Assembly: GCF_009932725.1 (NCBI RefSeq)
Contig: NZ_BLJU01000003.1
Span: 248,001-312,000 of the forward strand
Length of the DNA: 64,000 nucleotides
Reading direction: 5' to 3'
Source of the DNA: Pseudomonas yangonensis
GTDB lineage: Bacteria; Pseudomonadota; Gammaproteobacteria; Pseudomonadales; Pseudomonadaceae
Under the pieces are notes generated by a model. That model did not search any database, was not told the DNA's origin, and worked only from the letters and a program-made list of their open reading frames with translations. The position numbers were made by a program, and so were the translations under genes. The first letter of the stretch is position 1. Each line of letters starts with the position of its first letter. Shown here piece by piece: positions 37,566 through 46,516 of the stretch.

Positions 37566-37591
37566 ACGAGCCCCGCATTCGCGGGGCTCGT
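37566..37591 (-). terminator. Hairpin after the LysM gene
   Basis: ACGAGCCCCGC (37566-37576) pairs with GCGGGGCTCGT (37581-37591), an 11-bp stem with an ATTC loop, six bases past the LysM gene stop. On the minus strand it is followed by GCTTTCTG, a weak T-tract, so termination may be partial and allow read-through into dprA. Confidence 0.65.
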
Positions 37592-37597
37592 CGGGCA

Positions 37598-38635
37598 TTA
37601 CGGGTTGCGGACCTTGTCCATCACCGCTAGCTGGCGGCTGGCCTGCAGAATCAGACCGTAGCTGAGCTTGTCGTAGGTGCGGAACACCATCAGCAGGCCG
37701 GAGCGCTCGTCCGGGATCTTCACGCTCTCGCCAGTGACGCGGTCGCGCACGGTTTCGCCGGTCTTGTACACCGCCAGCACGTTGCCAATCTCCAGGCCGT
37801 CGCGGGCGCCCTTGTTCAGGGTGACCACGTCAAACTGGCCGATCTGGCTTACGCCACGCGGCACATCGAGGATCAGGCCCTTGATCTCGCCAGACGGCTC
37901 GCTGGGCATGAAGGTGGAGTTGATCGCACGCTCCTCGGTAGGAAACAGACGGTCACCCAGACGAACCTCCTGAGTCGAGCGGCTGAGCAACAGGGTACCG
38001 ATATCGCCTTCCTCGGCGACGATCTCGCCGGTGCCGATATCGTCGGCGTTGATACCGAGGAACTCCTTGGTTTCAGGGTCGGTGTACGTCTTGCCCTGGC
38101 GGAATACGCCGTAGATCGGATGCTGCTCATCGAACTGGCCGCGGGCGTAGATGCGATCGCCGGCACCACTGACCACGCGCTCGGCGTTGCCGGCTACGAC
38201 ATAGGGCTTGCCGTTGAATTCTTCCGGGGTGTCGACGATACGGTTGCTCAGCAGGAAGCTATTGATCGCCTCCAGCGGGATGGTCGGGATCGCCTCGGCC
38301 ATCGGCGTGCTGCGCACCTTAGGCGACAGCTTGATGGTGCCGCGTGACTCACCGCGGTTGAGCATCAGACGCGGCTGACCATCGACATAGACCAGATTGA
38401 GGGTGTCACCGGGGTAGATCAGGTGCGGGTTGGCCACCTGCGGGTTGGCGTGCCAGATCTCCGGCCATTTCCACGGCTGGCTGAGGAACTTACCGGAAAT
38501 ATCCCAGAGCGTATCGCCCTTGACCACGGTGTAACGGTCCGGATGACCGTCCTTGAGTTGCACTGCGGCCTGAGCCAAGCAGGTCAGGGCCAATCCGCCG
38601 GCTGCCAGGAGCAGGGCGAGTAGTGATTTCCTCAT
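37598..38635 (-). CDS. LysM domain exported protein
   Basis: 345 aa with a signal peptide (MRKSLLALLLAAGGLALTCL, cleavage near AQA) and one N-terminal LysM domain (YTVVKGDTLWDISGKFL, then WPEIWHANPQVANPHLIYPGDTL), which binds peptidoglycan. The remaining ~250 residues have repeated beta segments (GAGDRIYARG, GTLLLSRSTQEVRLGDRLFP, FDVVTLNKGARDGLEIGNVLAVYK), as in its pseudomonad orthologues next to def (recalled PA0020). Role not established; cell-wall-associated. ATG 38635 follows AAGGGATTC. It diverges from def. Confidence 0.9.
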   Translation of the reverse strand: MRKSLLALLLAAGGLALTCLAQAAVQLKDGHPDRYTVVKGDTLWDISGKFLSQPWKWPEIWHANPQVANPHLIYPGDTLNLVYVDGQPRLMLNRGESRGTIKLSPKVRSTPMAEAIPTIPLEAINSFLLSNRIVDTPEEFNGKPYVVAGNAERVVSGAGDRIYARGQFDEQHPIYGVFRQGKTYTDPETKEFLGINADDIGTGEIVAEEGDIGTLLLSRSTQEVRLGDRLFPTEERAINSTFMPSEPSGEIKGLILDVPRGVSQIGQFDVVTLNKGARDGLEIGNVLAVYKTGETVRDRVTGESVKIPDERSGLLMVFRTYDKLSYGLILQASRQLAVMDKVRNP

Positions 38636-38788
38636 ACGGTGAATCCCTTTATTATGTGTCTTCACGTGAAGCGCCCTAGCGCCGCGTGCCAAACCCGCTG
38701 AATACGCGGCGTGAAGCCGTTTTTCAATGCTGTTCATCATCTTAGCAGCGGATTTTGACTTTATTCCACAAGTGCATCACAAACGCAT

Positions 38789-39295
38789 ATGGCGATCCTG
38801 AATATCCTCGAATTTCCTGATCCACGCCTGCGTACCATCGCCAAACCGGTGGACGTCGTGGACGACTCCATCCGTCAGCTGGTCGACGACATGTTCGAGA
38901 CCATGTATGACGCTCCGGGTATCGGCCTGGCCGCGACGCAGGTCAACGTGCACAAGCGCGTGGTGGTCATGGACCTGTCCGAGGACAAGTCCGAACCGCG
39001 GGTTTTCATCAACCCCGAGTTCGAACCGCTGACCGACGAGATGGACCAGTACCAGGAAGGCTGCCTGTCGGTGCCCGGCTTCTACGAGAACGTCGACCGC
39101 CCGCAGAAGGTCAAGATCAAGGCCCTGGATCGCGATGGCCAGCCTTATGAACTGATCGCCGAAGGCCTGCTCGCCGTGTGCATCCAGCACGAGTGCGATC
39201 ACCTCAACGGCAAGCTGTTCGTCGACTATCTGTCCAACCTCAAGCGCGACCGCATCAAGAAGAAGCTGGAAAAACAGCATCGCCAGCGCGCCTGA
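38789..39295 (+). CDS. def: Peptide deformylase
   Basis: Removes the formyl group from nascent proteins. 168 aa. The three metal-site motifs are present: GIGLAATQ (44-51), EGCLS with C92 (90-94) and HECDH (134-138). Basic C-terminal helix [16 protein letters not shown]. The gene is followed by a terminator-like hairpin and then fmt, whose product adds the formyl group. Diverges from the LysM gene; no strong ribosome site is apparent before the ATG. Confidence 0.97.
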   Translation: MAILNILEFPDPRLRTIAKPVDVVDDSIRQLVDDMFETMYDAPGIGLAATQVNVHKRVVVMDLSEDKSEPRVFINPEFEPLTDEMDQYQEGCLSVPGFYENVDRPQKVKIKALDRDGQPYELIAEGLLAVCIQHECDHLNGKLFVDYLSNLKRDRIKKKLEKQHRQRA

Positions 39296-39309
39296 CCTCC
39301 GATTACCCG

Positions 39310-39335
39310 AAAGGCTTGCCACGGCAAGCCTTTTT
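39310..39335 (+). terminator. Terminator or attenuator between def and fmt
   Basis: AAAGGCTTGC (39310-39319) pairs with GCAAGCCTTT (39324-39333), loop CACG, with a T5 run at 39331-39335. It ends 17 bases before the fmt start, so it can uncouple def from the downstream genes, or regulate fmt by partial read-through. Confidence 0.75.
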
Positions 39336-39351
39336 CTTTGGTGACTGCCCC

Positions 39352-40284
39352 ATGCGTATCGTCTTTGCCGGCACCCCGGAATTCGCCGCCGCACACCTCA
39401 AGGCCCTGCTGGACAGCCAGCACGAGATCGTGGCCGTCTACACCCAGCCGGATCGCCCGGCGGGACGTGGCCAGAAGCTGATGCCGAGCCCGGTCAAGCA
39501 GCTCGCCGTCGAGCACGCTATACCCGTCTACCAGCCGGCCAGCCTGCGCAATGAAGAGGCCCAGGCCGAACTGGCGGCGCTCAAGCCGGACCTGATGGTG
39601 GTGGTCGCCTACGGCCTGATCCTGCCGCAGGTGGTGCTCGACACGCCGCGCCTGGGCTGCATCAACAGCCACGCTTCCCTGCTGCCACGCTGGCGCGGCG
39701 CGGCGCCGATTCAGCGCGCGGTGCAGGCCGGCGACCTTGAGTCCGGCGTCACCGTGATGCAGATGGAAGCGGGCCTGGACACCGGACCGATGCTGCTCAA
39801 GGTCAGCACGCCCATCTCGGCAGAAGACACAGGTGGCAGTCTGCACGACCGCCTCGCCCAGCTCGGCCCGCAGGCAGTACTACAGGCCATCGCAGGCCTG
39901 GCTGCCGGCACGCTGAAGGGCGAGGTGCAGGACGACACCCTGGCCAATTACGCGCACAAGCTGAACAAGGAAGAAGCGCTTCTGGACTTCGGCCGCCCGG
40001 CCGTGGAGCTGGAACGCCTGATTCGCGCCTTTCACCCCTGGCCGATCTGCCACACCACGCTCAGCGGTGATGCGCTGAAAGTGCATGCCGCCGAGATCGG
40101 GGAGGGCAAGGGCGCTCCCGGCACCATCCTCGCCGCCGACAAGCATGGCCTGACCGTGGCCTGTGGCGAGGATGCGCTGCGCCTGACCCGCCTGCAGCTG
40201 CCCGGCGGCAAGCCGCTGGCCTTCGCCGACCTCTATAACAGCCGCCGCGAGCAGTTCGCGCCCGGCCTGGTGCTCGGTCAATGA
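39352..40284 (+). CDS. fmt: Methionyl-tRNA formyltransferase
   Basis: Formylates Met-tRNA(fMet) with 10-formyl-THF. 310 aa. Blocks: [40 protein letters not shown], the catalytic region [21 protein letters not shown] (Asn-His-Asp type active site), and [13 protein letters not shown], followed by the tRNA-binding C-terminal domain from about residue 205. The stop overlaps rsmB by four bases. The ATG at 39352 sits just after a hairpin; the longer frame from 39178 is within def and discarded. Confidence 0.97.
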   Translation: MRIVFAGTPEFAAAHLKALLDSQHEIVAVYTQPDRPAGRGQKLMPSPVKQLAVEHAIPVYQPASLRNEEAQAELAALKPDLMVVVAYGLILPQVVLDTPRLGCINSHASLLPRWRGAAPIQRAVQAGDLESGVTVMQMEAGLDTGPMLLKVSTPISAEDTGGSLHDRLAQLGPQAVLQAIAGLAAGTLKGEVQDDTLANYAHKLNKEEALLDFGRPAVELERLIRAFHPWPICHTTLSGDALKVHAAEIGEGKGAPGTILAADKHGLTVACGEDALRLTRLQLPGGKPLAFADLYNSRREQFAPGLVLGQ

Positions 40285-41594
40285 ACCCACGCCTGGCTGC
40301 TGCACGTGCCCTGACCGCCGTACTCTCCGGCAAGGCTTCGCTGGGCAGCAGCCTGCCGCCGCAGCTGGACAAGGTCGAACACCACGACCGCGCCCTGGCG
40401 CAGGACCTGGCCTTCGGCGCCGCCCGCTGGCAGCCACGCCTGCAACTATTAGCCGAGAAACTGCTGGAAAAGCCGTTCAAGGCCGCCGACAAGGATGTCG
40501 AGGCGCTGCTGCTGATCGGTCTCTATCAGTTGCTGCACAGCCGCATCCCCGAGCACGCCGCCATCGGCGAGACGGTCGGCTGCGCCGGCGCGCTGAAGAA
40601 GCCCTGGGCCAAGGGCCTGCTCAATGCCGTGTTGCGCCGCGCCCAGCGTGAGCACGAAACCCTTTTCGCTGAGCTGGACCGCGACCCGGTGCTGCACACC
40701 GCGCATCCACGCTGGCTACAGAAGGCGCTCAAGGCGCACTGGCCCGAGCACTGGCAAGCCATCTGCGCCGCCAATAACGCGCACCCACCGCTGATTCTGC
40801 GGGTCAGTCGCCGCCATGGCAGCCGCGACGCCTACCTTGAGGAACTGCGTGGTGCCGCCTTTGCCGCCGAACCCTGCCGCTTCAGCCACGACGGCGTGCG
40901 CCTGCTGCAGCCCTGCGACGTGACCGCGCTGCCCGGCTTCCGGGAAGGCCGCGTCAGCGTGCAGGACGAAGCCGCGCAACTGGCCGCCGACCTGCTCGAG
41001 CTGGCGCCCGGCCAACGCGTGCTGGATGCCTGCGCCGCACCGGGCGGCAAGACCTGTCACCTACTGGAGGTCGAGCCAGGCTTGAGTGAAGTGGTCGCCG
41101 TGGATCTGGAGGCCAAGCGCCTGGCACGCGTGCGCGAGAACCTCGAGCGCCTGCAGCTGGAGGCCACGCTGATCGCCGCCGACGGCCGCGATACCGGCGC
41201 CTGGTGGGACGGCCAGGCGTTCCAGCGCATCCTCCTCGACGCGCCCTGCTCGGCCACTGGCGTGATCCGCCGTCACCCGGACATCAAGTTGACCCGCAAA
41301 GCCGAGGACATTCCCGCCCTGGCGCAGCTTCAAGGCGAACTGCTCGATGCCCTGTGGCCGACCCTCGCGCCCGGCGGCATCCTGCTCTACGCCACCTGCT
41401 CGGTGCTGCCGACGGAGAACAGCGACACCATCGCCGCCTTCCTCTCTCGCACCCCGGACGCGCAGGAGGTCGCCATCGACGGCGACTTCGGCCTGCAACC
41501 GGCGCACGGTCGCCAGCTGCTGCCGCAGCTGGACGGCCATGACGGCTTCTACTATGCCAAGCTGATAAAGACCGCTGTGACCAGCCACAGCTAA
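40281..41594 (+). CDS. rsmB: 16S rRNA m5C967 methyltransferase
   Basis: RsmB (Sun/Fmu) methylates C967 of 16S rRNA. 437 aa: N-terminal NusB-like RNA-binding domain (to about 140) and a Rossmann methyltransferase domain with [20 protein letters not shown] (SAM site), [19 protein letters not shown], and [13 protein letters not shown] (nucleophile Cys). Start overlaps fmt (ATGA). trkA follows 11 nt later, continuing the same operon. Confidence 0.96.
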   Translation: MNPRLAAARALTAVLSGKASLGSSLPPQLDKVEHHDRALAQDLAFGAARWQPRLQLLAEKLLEKPFKAADKDVEALLLIGLYQLLHSRIPEHAAIGETVGCAGALKKPWAKGLLNAVLRRAQREHETLFAELDRDPVLHTAHPRWLQKALKAHWPEHWQAICAANNAHPPLILRVSRRHGSRDAYLEELRGAAFAAEPCRFSHDGVRLLQPCDVTALPGFREGRVSVQDEAAQLAADLLELAPGQRVLDACAAPGGKTCHLLEVEPGLSEVVAVDLEAKRLARVRENLERLQLEATLIAADGRDTGAWWDGQAFQRILLDAPCSATGVIRRHPDIKLTRKAEDIPALAQLQGELLDALWPTLAPGGILLYATCSVLPTENSDTIAAFLSRTPDAQEVAIDGDFGLQPAHGRQLLPQLDGHDGFYYAKLIKTAVTSHS

Positions 41595-41605
41595 CGGAGC
41601 GATCA

Positions 41606-42979
41606 GTGAAAATCATCATTCTCGGCGCCGGCCAGGTGGGCGGCACTCTGGCGGAACACCTGGCCAGCGAGGCCAACGACATCACCGTGGTCGACACCGA
41701 TGGTGATCGCCTGCGCGATCTGGGCGACCGCCTGGATATCCGCACCGTGCAGGGCAAGGGCTCCTTCCCCACCGTGCTGCGCCAGGCCGGCGCCGACGAC
41801 GCCGACATGCTGGTGGCGGTGACCAACAGCGATGAAGTCAACATGATCGCCTGCCAGGTGGCTTACACCCTGTTCCACACGCCGACCAAGATCGCCCGTG
41901 TGCGCGAGGCGGCCTATCTGACCCGCGAGGCCTTGTTCGACAACGAAGCGATCCCGGTCGACGTGCTGATCAGCCCCGAGCAGGTGGTGACCAACTACAT
42001 CAAGCGCCTGATCGAATATCCGGGCGCCCTGCAGGTGATCGACTTCGCCGAAGGCAAGGCCCAGTTGGTGGCGGTCAAGGCCTACTACGGCGGCCCGCTG
42101 GTGGGCCAGCAACTGCGCCAGCTGCGCCAGCACATGCCCAACGTCGACACCCGCGTGGCAGCCATCTTCCGCCGCAACCGGCCGATCATGCCCAAGGGCG
42201 ATACCGTCATCGAGGCCGATGACGAAGTGTTCTTCATCGCCGCCAAGGCGCACATCCGCGCAGTGATGAGCGAGATGCGCCGCCTGGAAGACAGCTACAA
42301 GCGCGTGGTGATCGCCGGTGGCGGCAACATCGGCGAACGCCTGGCCGAGGCCATCGAAAGCCGCTATCAGGTGAAGATCATCGAGATGAACCCGGCGCGC
42401 TGCCGCTACCTCTCGGAAAGCCTCGACAGCACCATCGTGCTGCAGGGCAGCGCCTCCGACCGCGACCTGCTGGTGGAGGAGAACATCAACGACGCCGACA
42501 TCTTCCTTGCCCTGACCAACGACGACGAGGCCAACATCATGTCGTCCTTGCTGGCCAAGCGTCTCGGCGCGCGCAAGGTGATGACCATCATCAACAACCC
42601 GGCCTACGTCGACCTGGTGCAGGGTGGCGAGATCGACATCGCCATCAGCCCGCAGCTGGCCACCATCGGCACCCTGCTGACCCACGTGCGCCGTGGCGAT
42701 ATCGAAAGCGTGCACAGCCTGCGCCGCGGCGCGGCCGAAGCACTGGAAGTGATCGCCCATGGCGACGCCAAATCGAGCAAGGTCATCGGCCGCGCCATCG
42801 AGGACATCGCCCTGCCGCCGAGCACCACCATCGGCGCCATCATCCGCGACGAACAGGTACTGATCGCCCACGACGACACGGTGATCGAGTCCGGCGACCA
42901 CGTGATTCTGTTCCTGGTCGACAAGAAGTACATTCGCGACGTCGAGCGCCTGTTCCAGGCGGGTCTGACGTTCTTCTAA
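41606..42979 (+). CDS. trkA: Trk potassium uptake regulatory subunit TrkA
   Basis: Cytoplasmic gating subunit that binds NAD(H) and controls the TrkH/TrkG K+ channel. 457 aa with two RCK modules: [19 protein letters not shown] with NAD-binding GAGQVG at the start, and a second [18 protein letters not shown] near 233-250, each followed by a TrkA-C domain. The start is GTG 41606, with ACGGAGCGATCA upstream. Last gene of the def/fmt/rsmB/trkA block. A dispersed repeat follows. Confidence 0.97.
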   Translation: MKIIILGAGQVGGTLAEHLASEANDITVVDTDGDRLRDLGDRLDIRTVQGKGSFPTVLRQAGADDADMLVAVTNSDEVNMIACQVAYTLFHTPTKIARVREAAYLTREALFDNEAIPVDVLISPEQVVTNYIKRLIEYPGALQVIDFAEGKAQLVAVKAYYGGPLVGQQLRQLRQHMPNVDTRVAAIFRRNRPIMPKGDTVIEADDEVFFIAAKAHIRAVMSEMRRLEDSYKRVVIAGGGNIGERLAEAIESRYQVKIIEMNPARCRYLSESLDSTIVLQGSASDRDLLVEENINDADIFLALTNDDEANIMSSLLAKRLGARKVMTIINNPAYVDLVQGGEIDIAISPQLATIGTLLTHVRRGDIESVHSLRRGAAEALEVIAHGDAKSSKVIGRAIEDIALPPSTTIGAIIRDEQVLIAHDDTVIESGDHVILFLVDKKYIRDVERLFQAGLTFF

Positions 42980-42998
42980 GCCGGAGAAGACAAATCTC

Positions 42999-43065
42999 GT
43001 AGGAGCGAGCTCTGCTCGCGAAGCTTTTCGCGCGTCTGAGATTCGCGAGCAGAGCTCGCTCCTAC
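42999..43065. repeat. Dispersed inverted repeat, family B copy 1
   Basis: GTAGGAGCGAGCTCTGCTCG at the left and CGAGCAGAGCTCGCTCCTAC at the right form a perfect 20-bp inverted pair that can extend into the centre. A close copy is at 58305. It follows trkA. Confidence 0.92.
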
Positions 43066-43098
43066 AATCGACACGAGCGTGGCGACGAAGGAGACCTC

Positions 43099-43425
43099 AT
43101 GAGTACCGAGGCACTGGAAAAGATGCTGGCCAAGGGCATGGACAACGCCCTGCTGCGTTTCGGCCTGGGCAAGGCCCATCTGGATGGCGGCGACGCAGCA
43201 CAGGCCGCCGAGCACCTGCAGCGCTGCGTCGAGTTCGACCCAGGCTACTCGGCGGCGTGGAAGCTGCTGGGCAAGGCGCTGCAGGCCGAAGGCGACACCG
43301 AGGCAGCACGCCGGGCCTGGCAGCAGGGGGTCTCAGCCGCCCAGGCCAAGGGCGACAAGCAGGCCGAAAAGGAAATGTCGGTGTTTCTGCGCAAGCTGGA
43401 CAAGCAGGGGAGCAATCGCGGCTAA
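43099..43425 (+). CDS. Small TPR protein
   Basis: 108-aa helical protein with two to three tetratricopeptide-like repeats: LLRFGLGKAHLDGGDAAQAAEHLQRCVEFDPGYSAAWKLLGKALQAEGDTEAARRAWQQG spans residues about 18-77. Cytoplasmic, presumably a protein-protein adaptor; the partner is unknown. It has an orthologue near trkA in other pseudomonads (recalled). AAGGAGACCTC precedes the ATG. The last codons and the stop lie inside a family C repeat (from 43416), so the tail SNRG is repeat-encoded. Confidence 0.88.
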   Translation: MSTEALEKMLAKGMDNALLRFGLGKAHLDGGDAAQAAEHLQRCVEFDPGYSAAWKLLGKALQAEGDTEAARRAWQQGVSAAQAKGDKQAEKEMSVFLRKLDKQGSNRG

Positions 43426-43466
43426 AGCCCCTCCCACAAGTTCAGTGGGAGGCGCTTCAGCGGCGA
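43416..43466. repeat. Dispersed inverted repeat, family C copy 2
   Basis: TCGCGGCTAAAGCCCCTCCC at the left and GGGAGGCGCTTCAGCGGCGA at the right, related to the copy at 35478 with mismatches in the right arm. Its left arm contains the last two codons and the TAA of the TPR gene. Confidence 0.82.
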
Positions 43467-43480
43467 GCTTTGCGGCCGAC

Positions 43481-44131
43481 TCAGGCGGTGGCAGTACGCT
43501 GCGGCAAGGCCCGCACGATGGCACTGAGCAGCATCCCGTACAGCGGCACGAAGAGGATCAGACTGATGGCCAGCTTGATCACGTAGTCCACTGTGGCGAT
43601 CTCCACCCAGTTGGCCGCCATGAACGGGTCGTCGCTGTGCCAGAAGGCCACCGAGAAGAACAGGAAGGTATCGAGCAGGTTGCCGAAGATGGTCGAAGCC
43701 GTCGGCGCGACCCACCACTGACGCATCTTGCGCAGGCGGTCGAACACCTGGATATCCAGCAACTGGCCGAAGGCGTAGGCGAGGAAGCTGGCCACGGCGA
43801 TGCGGAAGACGAACAGGTTGAAGTCACCCAGCGTCGCCAGACCGCCGAAAACCCCTTCATGGAACAGCACCGACACCACGTAGGAGGCCACCAGCGCCGG
43901 CAGCATGACCCGGGCAATGACCACGCGCGCGGCATGCTTGCCGATCAGACGCACGGTGAGGTCGGTGGCCAGGAAGATGAACGGGAAGCTGAACGCGCCC
44001 CAGGTGGTATGCCAGCCGAACAGGGTGATCGGCAGCTGCACCAGATAGTTGCTGGCGATGATGATGAGAATATGGAAGGCGATCAGGCCGGCCAGCACGG
44101 GCCGACTGACCGACGCGGGAATCAGGGTCAT
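43481..44131 (-). CDS. yhhQ: Queuosine precursor transporter YhhQ
   Basis: 216-aa inner-membrane protein of the QueT-like/YhhQ (COG1738) family that imports 7-cyano-7-deazaguanine or preQ1 for tRNA queuosine. Six hydrophobic segments; signatures ASNYLVQLPITLFGWHTTWGAFSFPFIFLATDL (about 27-58), VFRIAVASFLAYAFGQLLDIQVFD and ASTIFGNLLDTFLFFSVAFW. AAAAAGGA lies 7 nt before the ATG and is part of a candidate preQ1-I riboswitch, matching the gene's role. Single gene. Confidence 0.93.
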   Translation of the reverse strand: MTLIPASVSRPVLAGLIAFHILIIIASNYLVQLPITLFGWHTTWGAFSFPFIFLATDLTVRLIGKHAARVVIARVMLPALVASYVVSVLFHEGVFGGLATLGDFNLFVFRIAVASFLAYAFGQLLDIQVFDRLRKMRQWWVAPTASTIFGNLLDTFLFFSVAFWHSDDPFMAANWVEIATVDYVIKLAISLILFVPLYGMLLSAIVRALPQRTATA

Positions 44132-44138
44132 GTCTGTG

Positions 44139-44172
44139 TCCTTTTTCGTAGAGCGGGGTGAGGGAACCCACT
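44139..44172 (-). ncRNA. Candidate preQ1-I riboswitch upstream of yhhQ
   Basis: Reading the minus strand: stem AGUGGG (44172-44167) pairs with CCCGCU (44157-44152, one U-G pair) around loop UUCCCUCAC; then an A-rich stretch UACGAAAAAGGA. CCU of the loop can pair with AGG at 44142-44140, giving the small H-type pseudoknot of preQ1-I and hiding the ribosome site. YhhQ/COG1738 genes are known preQ1 targets. The consensus match was judged by eye. Confidence 0.6.
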
Positions 44173-44312
44173 GCCGCAGCCGACATGGCCGCGAGCGGCG
44201 CGCATTTTAGCCTGTTGTTGACTTGCGGGATAGGTTTTCCGACGAAGCTGATCCCTGGCCTGGACGAGCAAGGCAGACATCGCCGCGCAGATGATCGCCA
44301 CAGCAACCTGGC

Positions 44313-45794
44313 CTAGCGCTCATTGCGCAGACGCCAGGCCCGCCGCAGGACCTGCACCGCCTCGACGATCTGCGCTTCTGGCACCGCAGCGAAGCCCAGC
44401 ACCAGGCCGGCGCGGGCATCGCCAGGCTCGTTGCTGTCCTCCAGCCAGTAATCACTGAGCGCATTCATCTCCACCCCGGCAGCCCGCGCGGCACAGACCA
44501 GTTCGCGCTCGCGGGCCAGGCTGTCGACACGCACGCACAGGTGCAGCCCGGCTTCCACACACGGCAGCGGCGCGCAGCCTGGTATCGCCTGTGGCCAAGC
44601 CCGCACTAGGGCATCGCGACGCTGCCGCGCCGCCTGGCGCATGCGTCGTACATGACGCTGAAAATGTCCGGCAGCGATGAACTCGGCCATCACCGCCTGG
44701 TTGCCGATCTCCGAGTGGCGCATCTCCACCGCCTGGCGCTGGGCGAAAGCCTCCGCCAGGGCGGGCGGCAGCACCAGATAACCCAGGCGCAGTGCCGGGA
44801 AAGCGATCTTGCAGAAGGTGCCGACGTACAGCACGCGGCCCTGTCGATCCAGCGCGGCCAAAGGCGCCAGCGGCGTACCGCTGTAGCGATACTCGCCATC
44901 GTAGTCGTCCTCGACGATCCAGCCGTCCTGGCGCTCGGCCCATTCCAGCAGCTCCAGACGGCGCGCCAGCGACAGGGTCACGCCGGTCGGGTACTGGTGC
45001 GACGGCGTCACGTAGGCCAGGCGACAGCCCTCGATGGCAGACAGCGCTCTGGTATCCATGCCCTCGCCATCGAGCGCTACGCCACGCAGATCAGCCCCGG
45101 CGGCGGCAAAGGCATGGGCAGCGGCGCGATAGCCGGGGTTTTCCACCGCCACCCGCTCACCGGACCGCACCAGCAACTGCGCGCAGAGGCTGATGGCCTG
45201 TTGGGCGCCGCAGGTGATGACGATCTGCCGCGGGTCACAGGCCAGCCCCCGGCCATTACGCAGGTAGGCGGCGACCAGTTCGCGCAATGTGCGGTCGCCG
45301 GCCGGGTCACCATAGCCCAGCCGGGCCGGTGACGGCCGGCGCCAGAAGCGCGCCTGCAAGCGTGCCCAGGTCTCGAAGGGAAACAGATCGAAAGCCGGCA
45401 CGCCGATGCGAAAGGCTCGCGGCGCACCCGCCACCGGCATGGGCAAAGCCTGTCGCGGCAGCGCTGCGCCCAGAGCCGGAGCGCAATGAGGTGCTGGCGT
45501 TGCCGGGCGCGCCAGCGCCAGGTCGGCCACGTAGGTGCCATCGCCCACGCGACCTTCGATATAGCCCTCGGCGTAGAGCTGGTCGAAGGCGCGGGTCACG
45601 GTATTGCGCGAGATCGCCAGCAGACTTGCCAGATCGCGGCTGGCCGGCAGACGCGTATTGCCTGGCAGGCGACCATCGAGAATACGCTCGCGCAGCGCCT
45701 GGTAGAGCTGGCGCGCCAGGCCGGCGGCAGGGTCGAGGCGAATGCCGGAAAGGTCGACTGGCAAAGGGGGCGTAGCGGGCATGATTGGCTCCAT
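44313..45794 (-). CDS. MocR/PdxR-type GntR-aminotransferase regulator
   Basis: 493-aa regulator: N-terminal GntR winged helix (LYQALRERILDGRLPGNTRLPASRDLASLLAISRNTVTRAFDQL, about 30-73) fused to a fold-type I aminotransferase domain (ITCGAQQAISLCAQLLV, VTPSHQYPTGVTLSLARR, VEDDYDGEYRY, and the PLP-Lys region GTFCKIAFPALRLGYLV). Such proteins sense PLP or related amines. It diverges from the PaiB-like gene at 45871 over a 76-nt gap containing a clear palindrome, so it is inferred to control that gene and itself. Confidence 0.93.
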   Translation of the reverse strand: MEPIMPATPPLPVDLSGIRLDPAAGLARQLYQALRERILDGRLPGNTRLPASRDLASLLAISRNTVTRAFDQLYAEGYIEGRVGDGTYVADLALARPATPAPHCAPALGAALPRQALPMPVAGAPRAFRIGVPAFDLFPFETWARLQARFWRRPSPARLGYGDPAGDRTLRELVAAYLRNGRGLACDPRQIVITCGAQQAISLCAQLLVRSGERVAVENPGYRAAAHAFAAAGADLRGVALDGEGMDTRALSAIEGCRLAYVTPSHQYPTGVTLSLARRLELLEWAERQDGWIVEDDYDGEYRYSGTPLAPLAALDRQGRVLYVGTFCKIAFPALRLGYLVLPPALAEAFAQRQAVEMRHSEIGNQAVMAEFIAAGHFQRHVRRMRQAARQRRDALVRAWPQAIPGCAPLPCVEAGLHLCVRVDSLARERELVCAARAAGVEMNALSDYWLEDSNEPGDARAGLVLGFAAVPEAQIVEAVQVLRRAWRLRNER

Positions 45795-45801
45795 GAAACT
45801 G

Positions 45802-45822
45802 CCTGTAAATGGATCTTACAGG
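45802..45822. promoter_or_regulatory. Palindromic operator between mocR-type gene and paiB
   Basis: CCTGTAA (45802-45808) and TTACAGG (45816-45822) form a perfect 7-bp inverted repeat around a 7-bp centre, eight bases upstream of the MocR-type start and about 50 before the PaiB-like start. Likely the site of the MocR-type regulator; binding is inferred. Confidence 0.6.
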
Positions 45823-45870
45823 GAACCAATATCCTGCCTAGCATGAGCCCATCACGCCAGGAGACGCACC

Positions 45871-46503
45871 ATGTACCGCCCCGCTGCCTTCCGCCAGGAC
45901 GACCTGGCCACCCTGCATGCACAGATCGATGCCAGTGGCCTGGCCGTACTGACCAGCGCAGGCGAACAGGGCCTGCAAGCCAGCCACCTGCCACTGTTGC
46001 TGGAGCCGGGCGAAGGTGAATTCGGCACGCTGTACGGCCACTTCGCCCGTGCCAACCCGCACTGGCGCGACCTCGCCAGCGGCGCCGAGGCGCTGGTGGT
46101 GTTCAGCGGCCCGGACGCCTACATCCACCCGGGCTGGTACCCGGCCAAGGCCGAGCACGGCAAGGTGGTGCCAACCTGGAACTACATCGCCGTGCACGCC
46201 TGGGGCCAGGCCGAGGTGTTCGATGACCCCGAACGCCTGTTGCAACTGGTCAGCCGCCTCAGCGATCGCCATGAACGCCAGCAGGCGCGGCCCTGGGCGA
46301 CAAGCGATGCTCCCGGCGAGTATCTCGAGGCCATGCTGCGTGCCATCGTCGGCTTCGCTCTGCCGATTCGCCGACTGGAAGGCAAATGGAAGCTCGGCCA
46401 GAACCGTTCGGCCGCCGATCAGGCTGGCGTACGCGCAGCGCTGAGCGCCTCGCCCGATGCACGCAATCAAGAACTGGCCGCCCGCATGCTCACCCTCGAC
46501 TGA
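45871..46503 (+). CDS. FMN-binding PaiB-like protein
   Basis: 210-aa split-barrel flavin-binding protein of the PaiB/transcriptional-regulator family: MYRPAAFRQDDLATLHAQI, SHLPLLLEPG, LYGHFARANPHW, the diagnostic YIHPGWYPAKAEHGKVVPTWNYIAVHAWG (about 89-117), and C-terminal VGFALPIRRLEGKWKLGQNRS. Bacillus PaiB represses sporulation and protease genes with the PaiA acetyltransferase; here two GNAT genes follow, an analogous pairing. AGGAGACGCACC precedes the ATG. Divergent MocR-type regulator. Confidence 0.92.
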   Translation: MYRPAAFRQDDLATLHAQIDASGLAVLTSAGEQGLQASHLPLLLEPGEGEFGTLYGHFARANPHWRDLASGAEALVVFSGPDAYIHPGWYPAKAEHGKVVPTWNYIAVHAWGQAEVFDDPERLLQLVSRLSDRHERQQARPWATSDAPGEYLEAMLRAIVGFALPIRRLEGKWKLGQNRSAADQAGVRAALSASPDARNQELAARMLTLD

Positions 46504-46516
46504 CAGGAACACCGCC

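Noticed and set aside
41603..42901. 432-codon minus-strand frame
   Set aside because: Antisense to trkA, whose two RCK domains are intact; no independent start signal.
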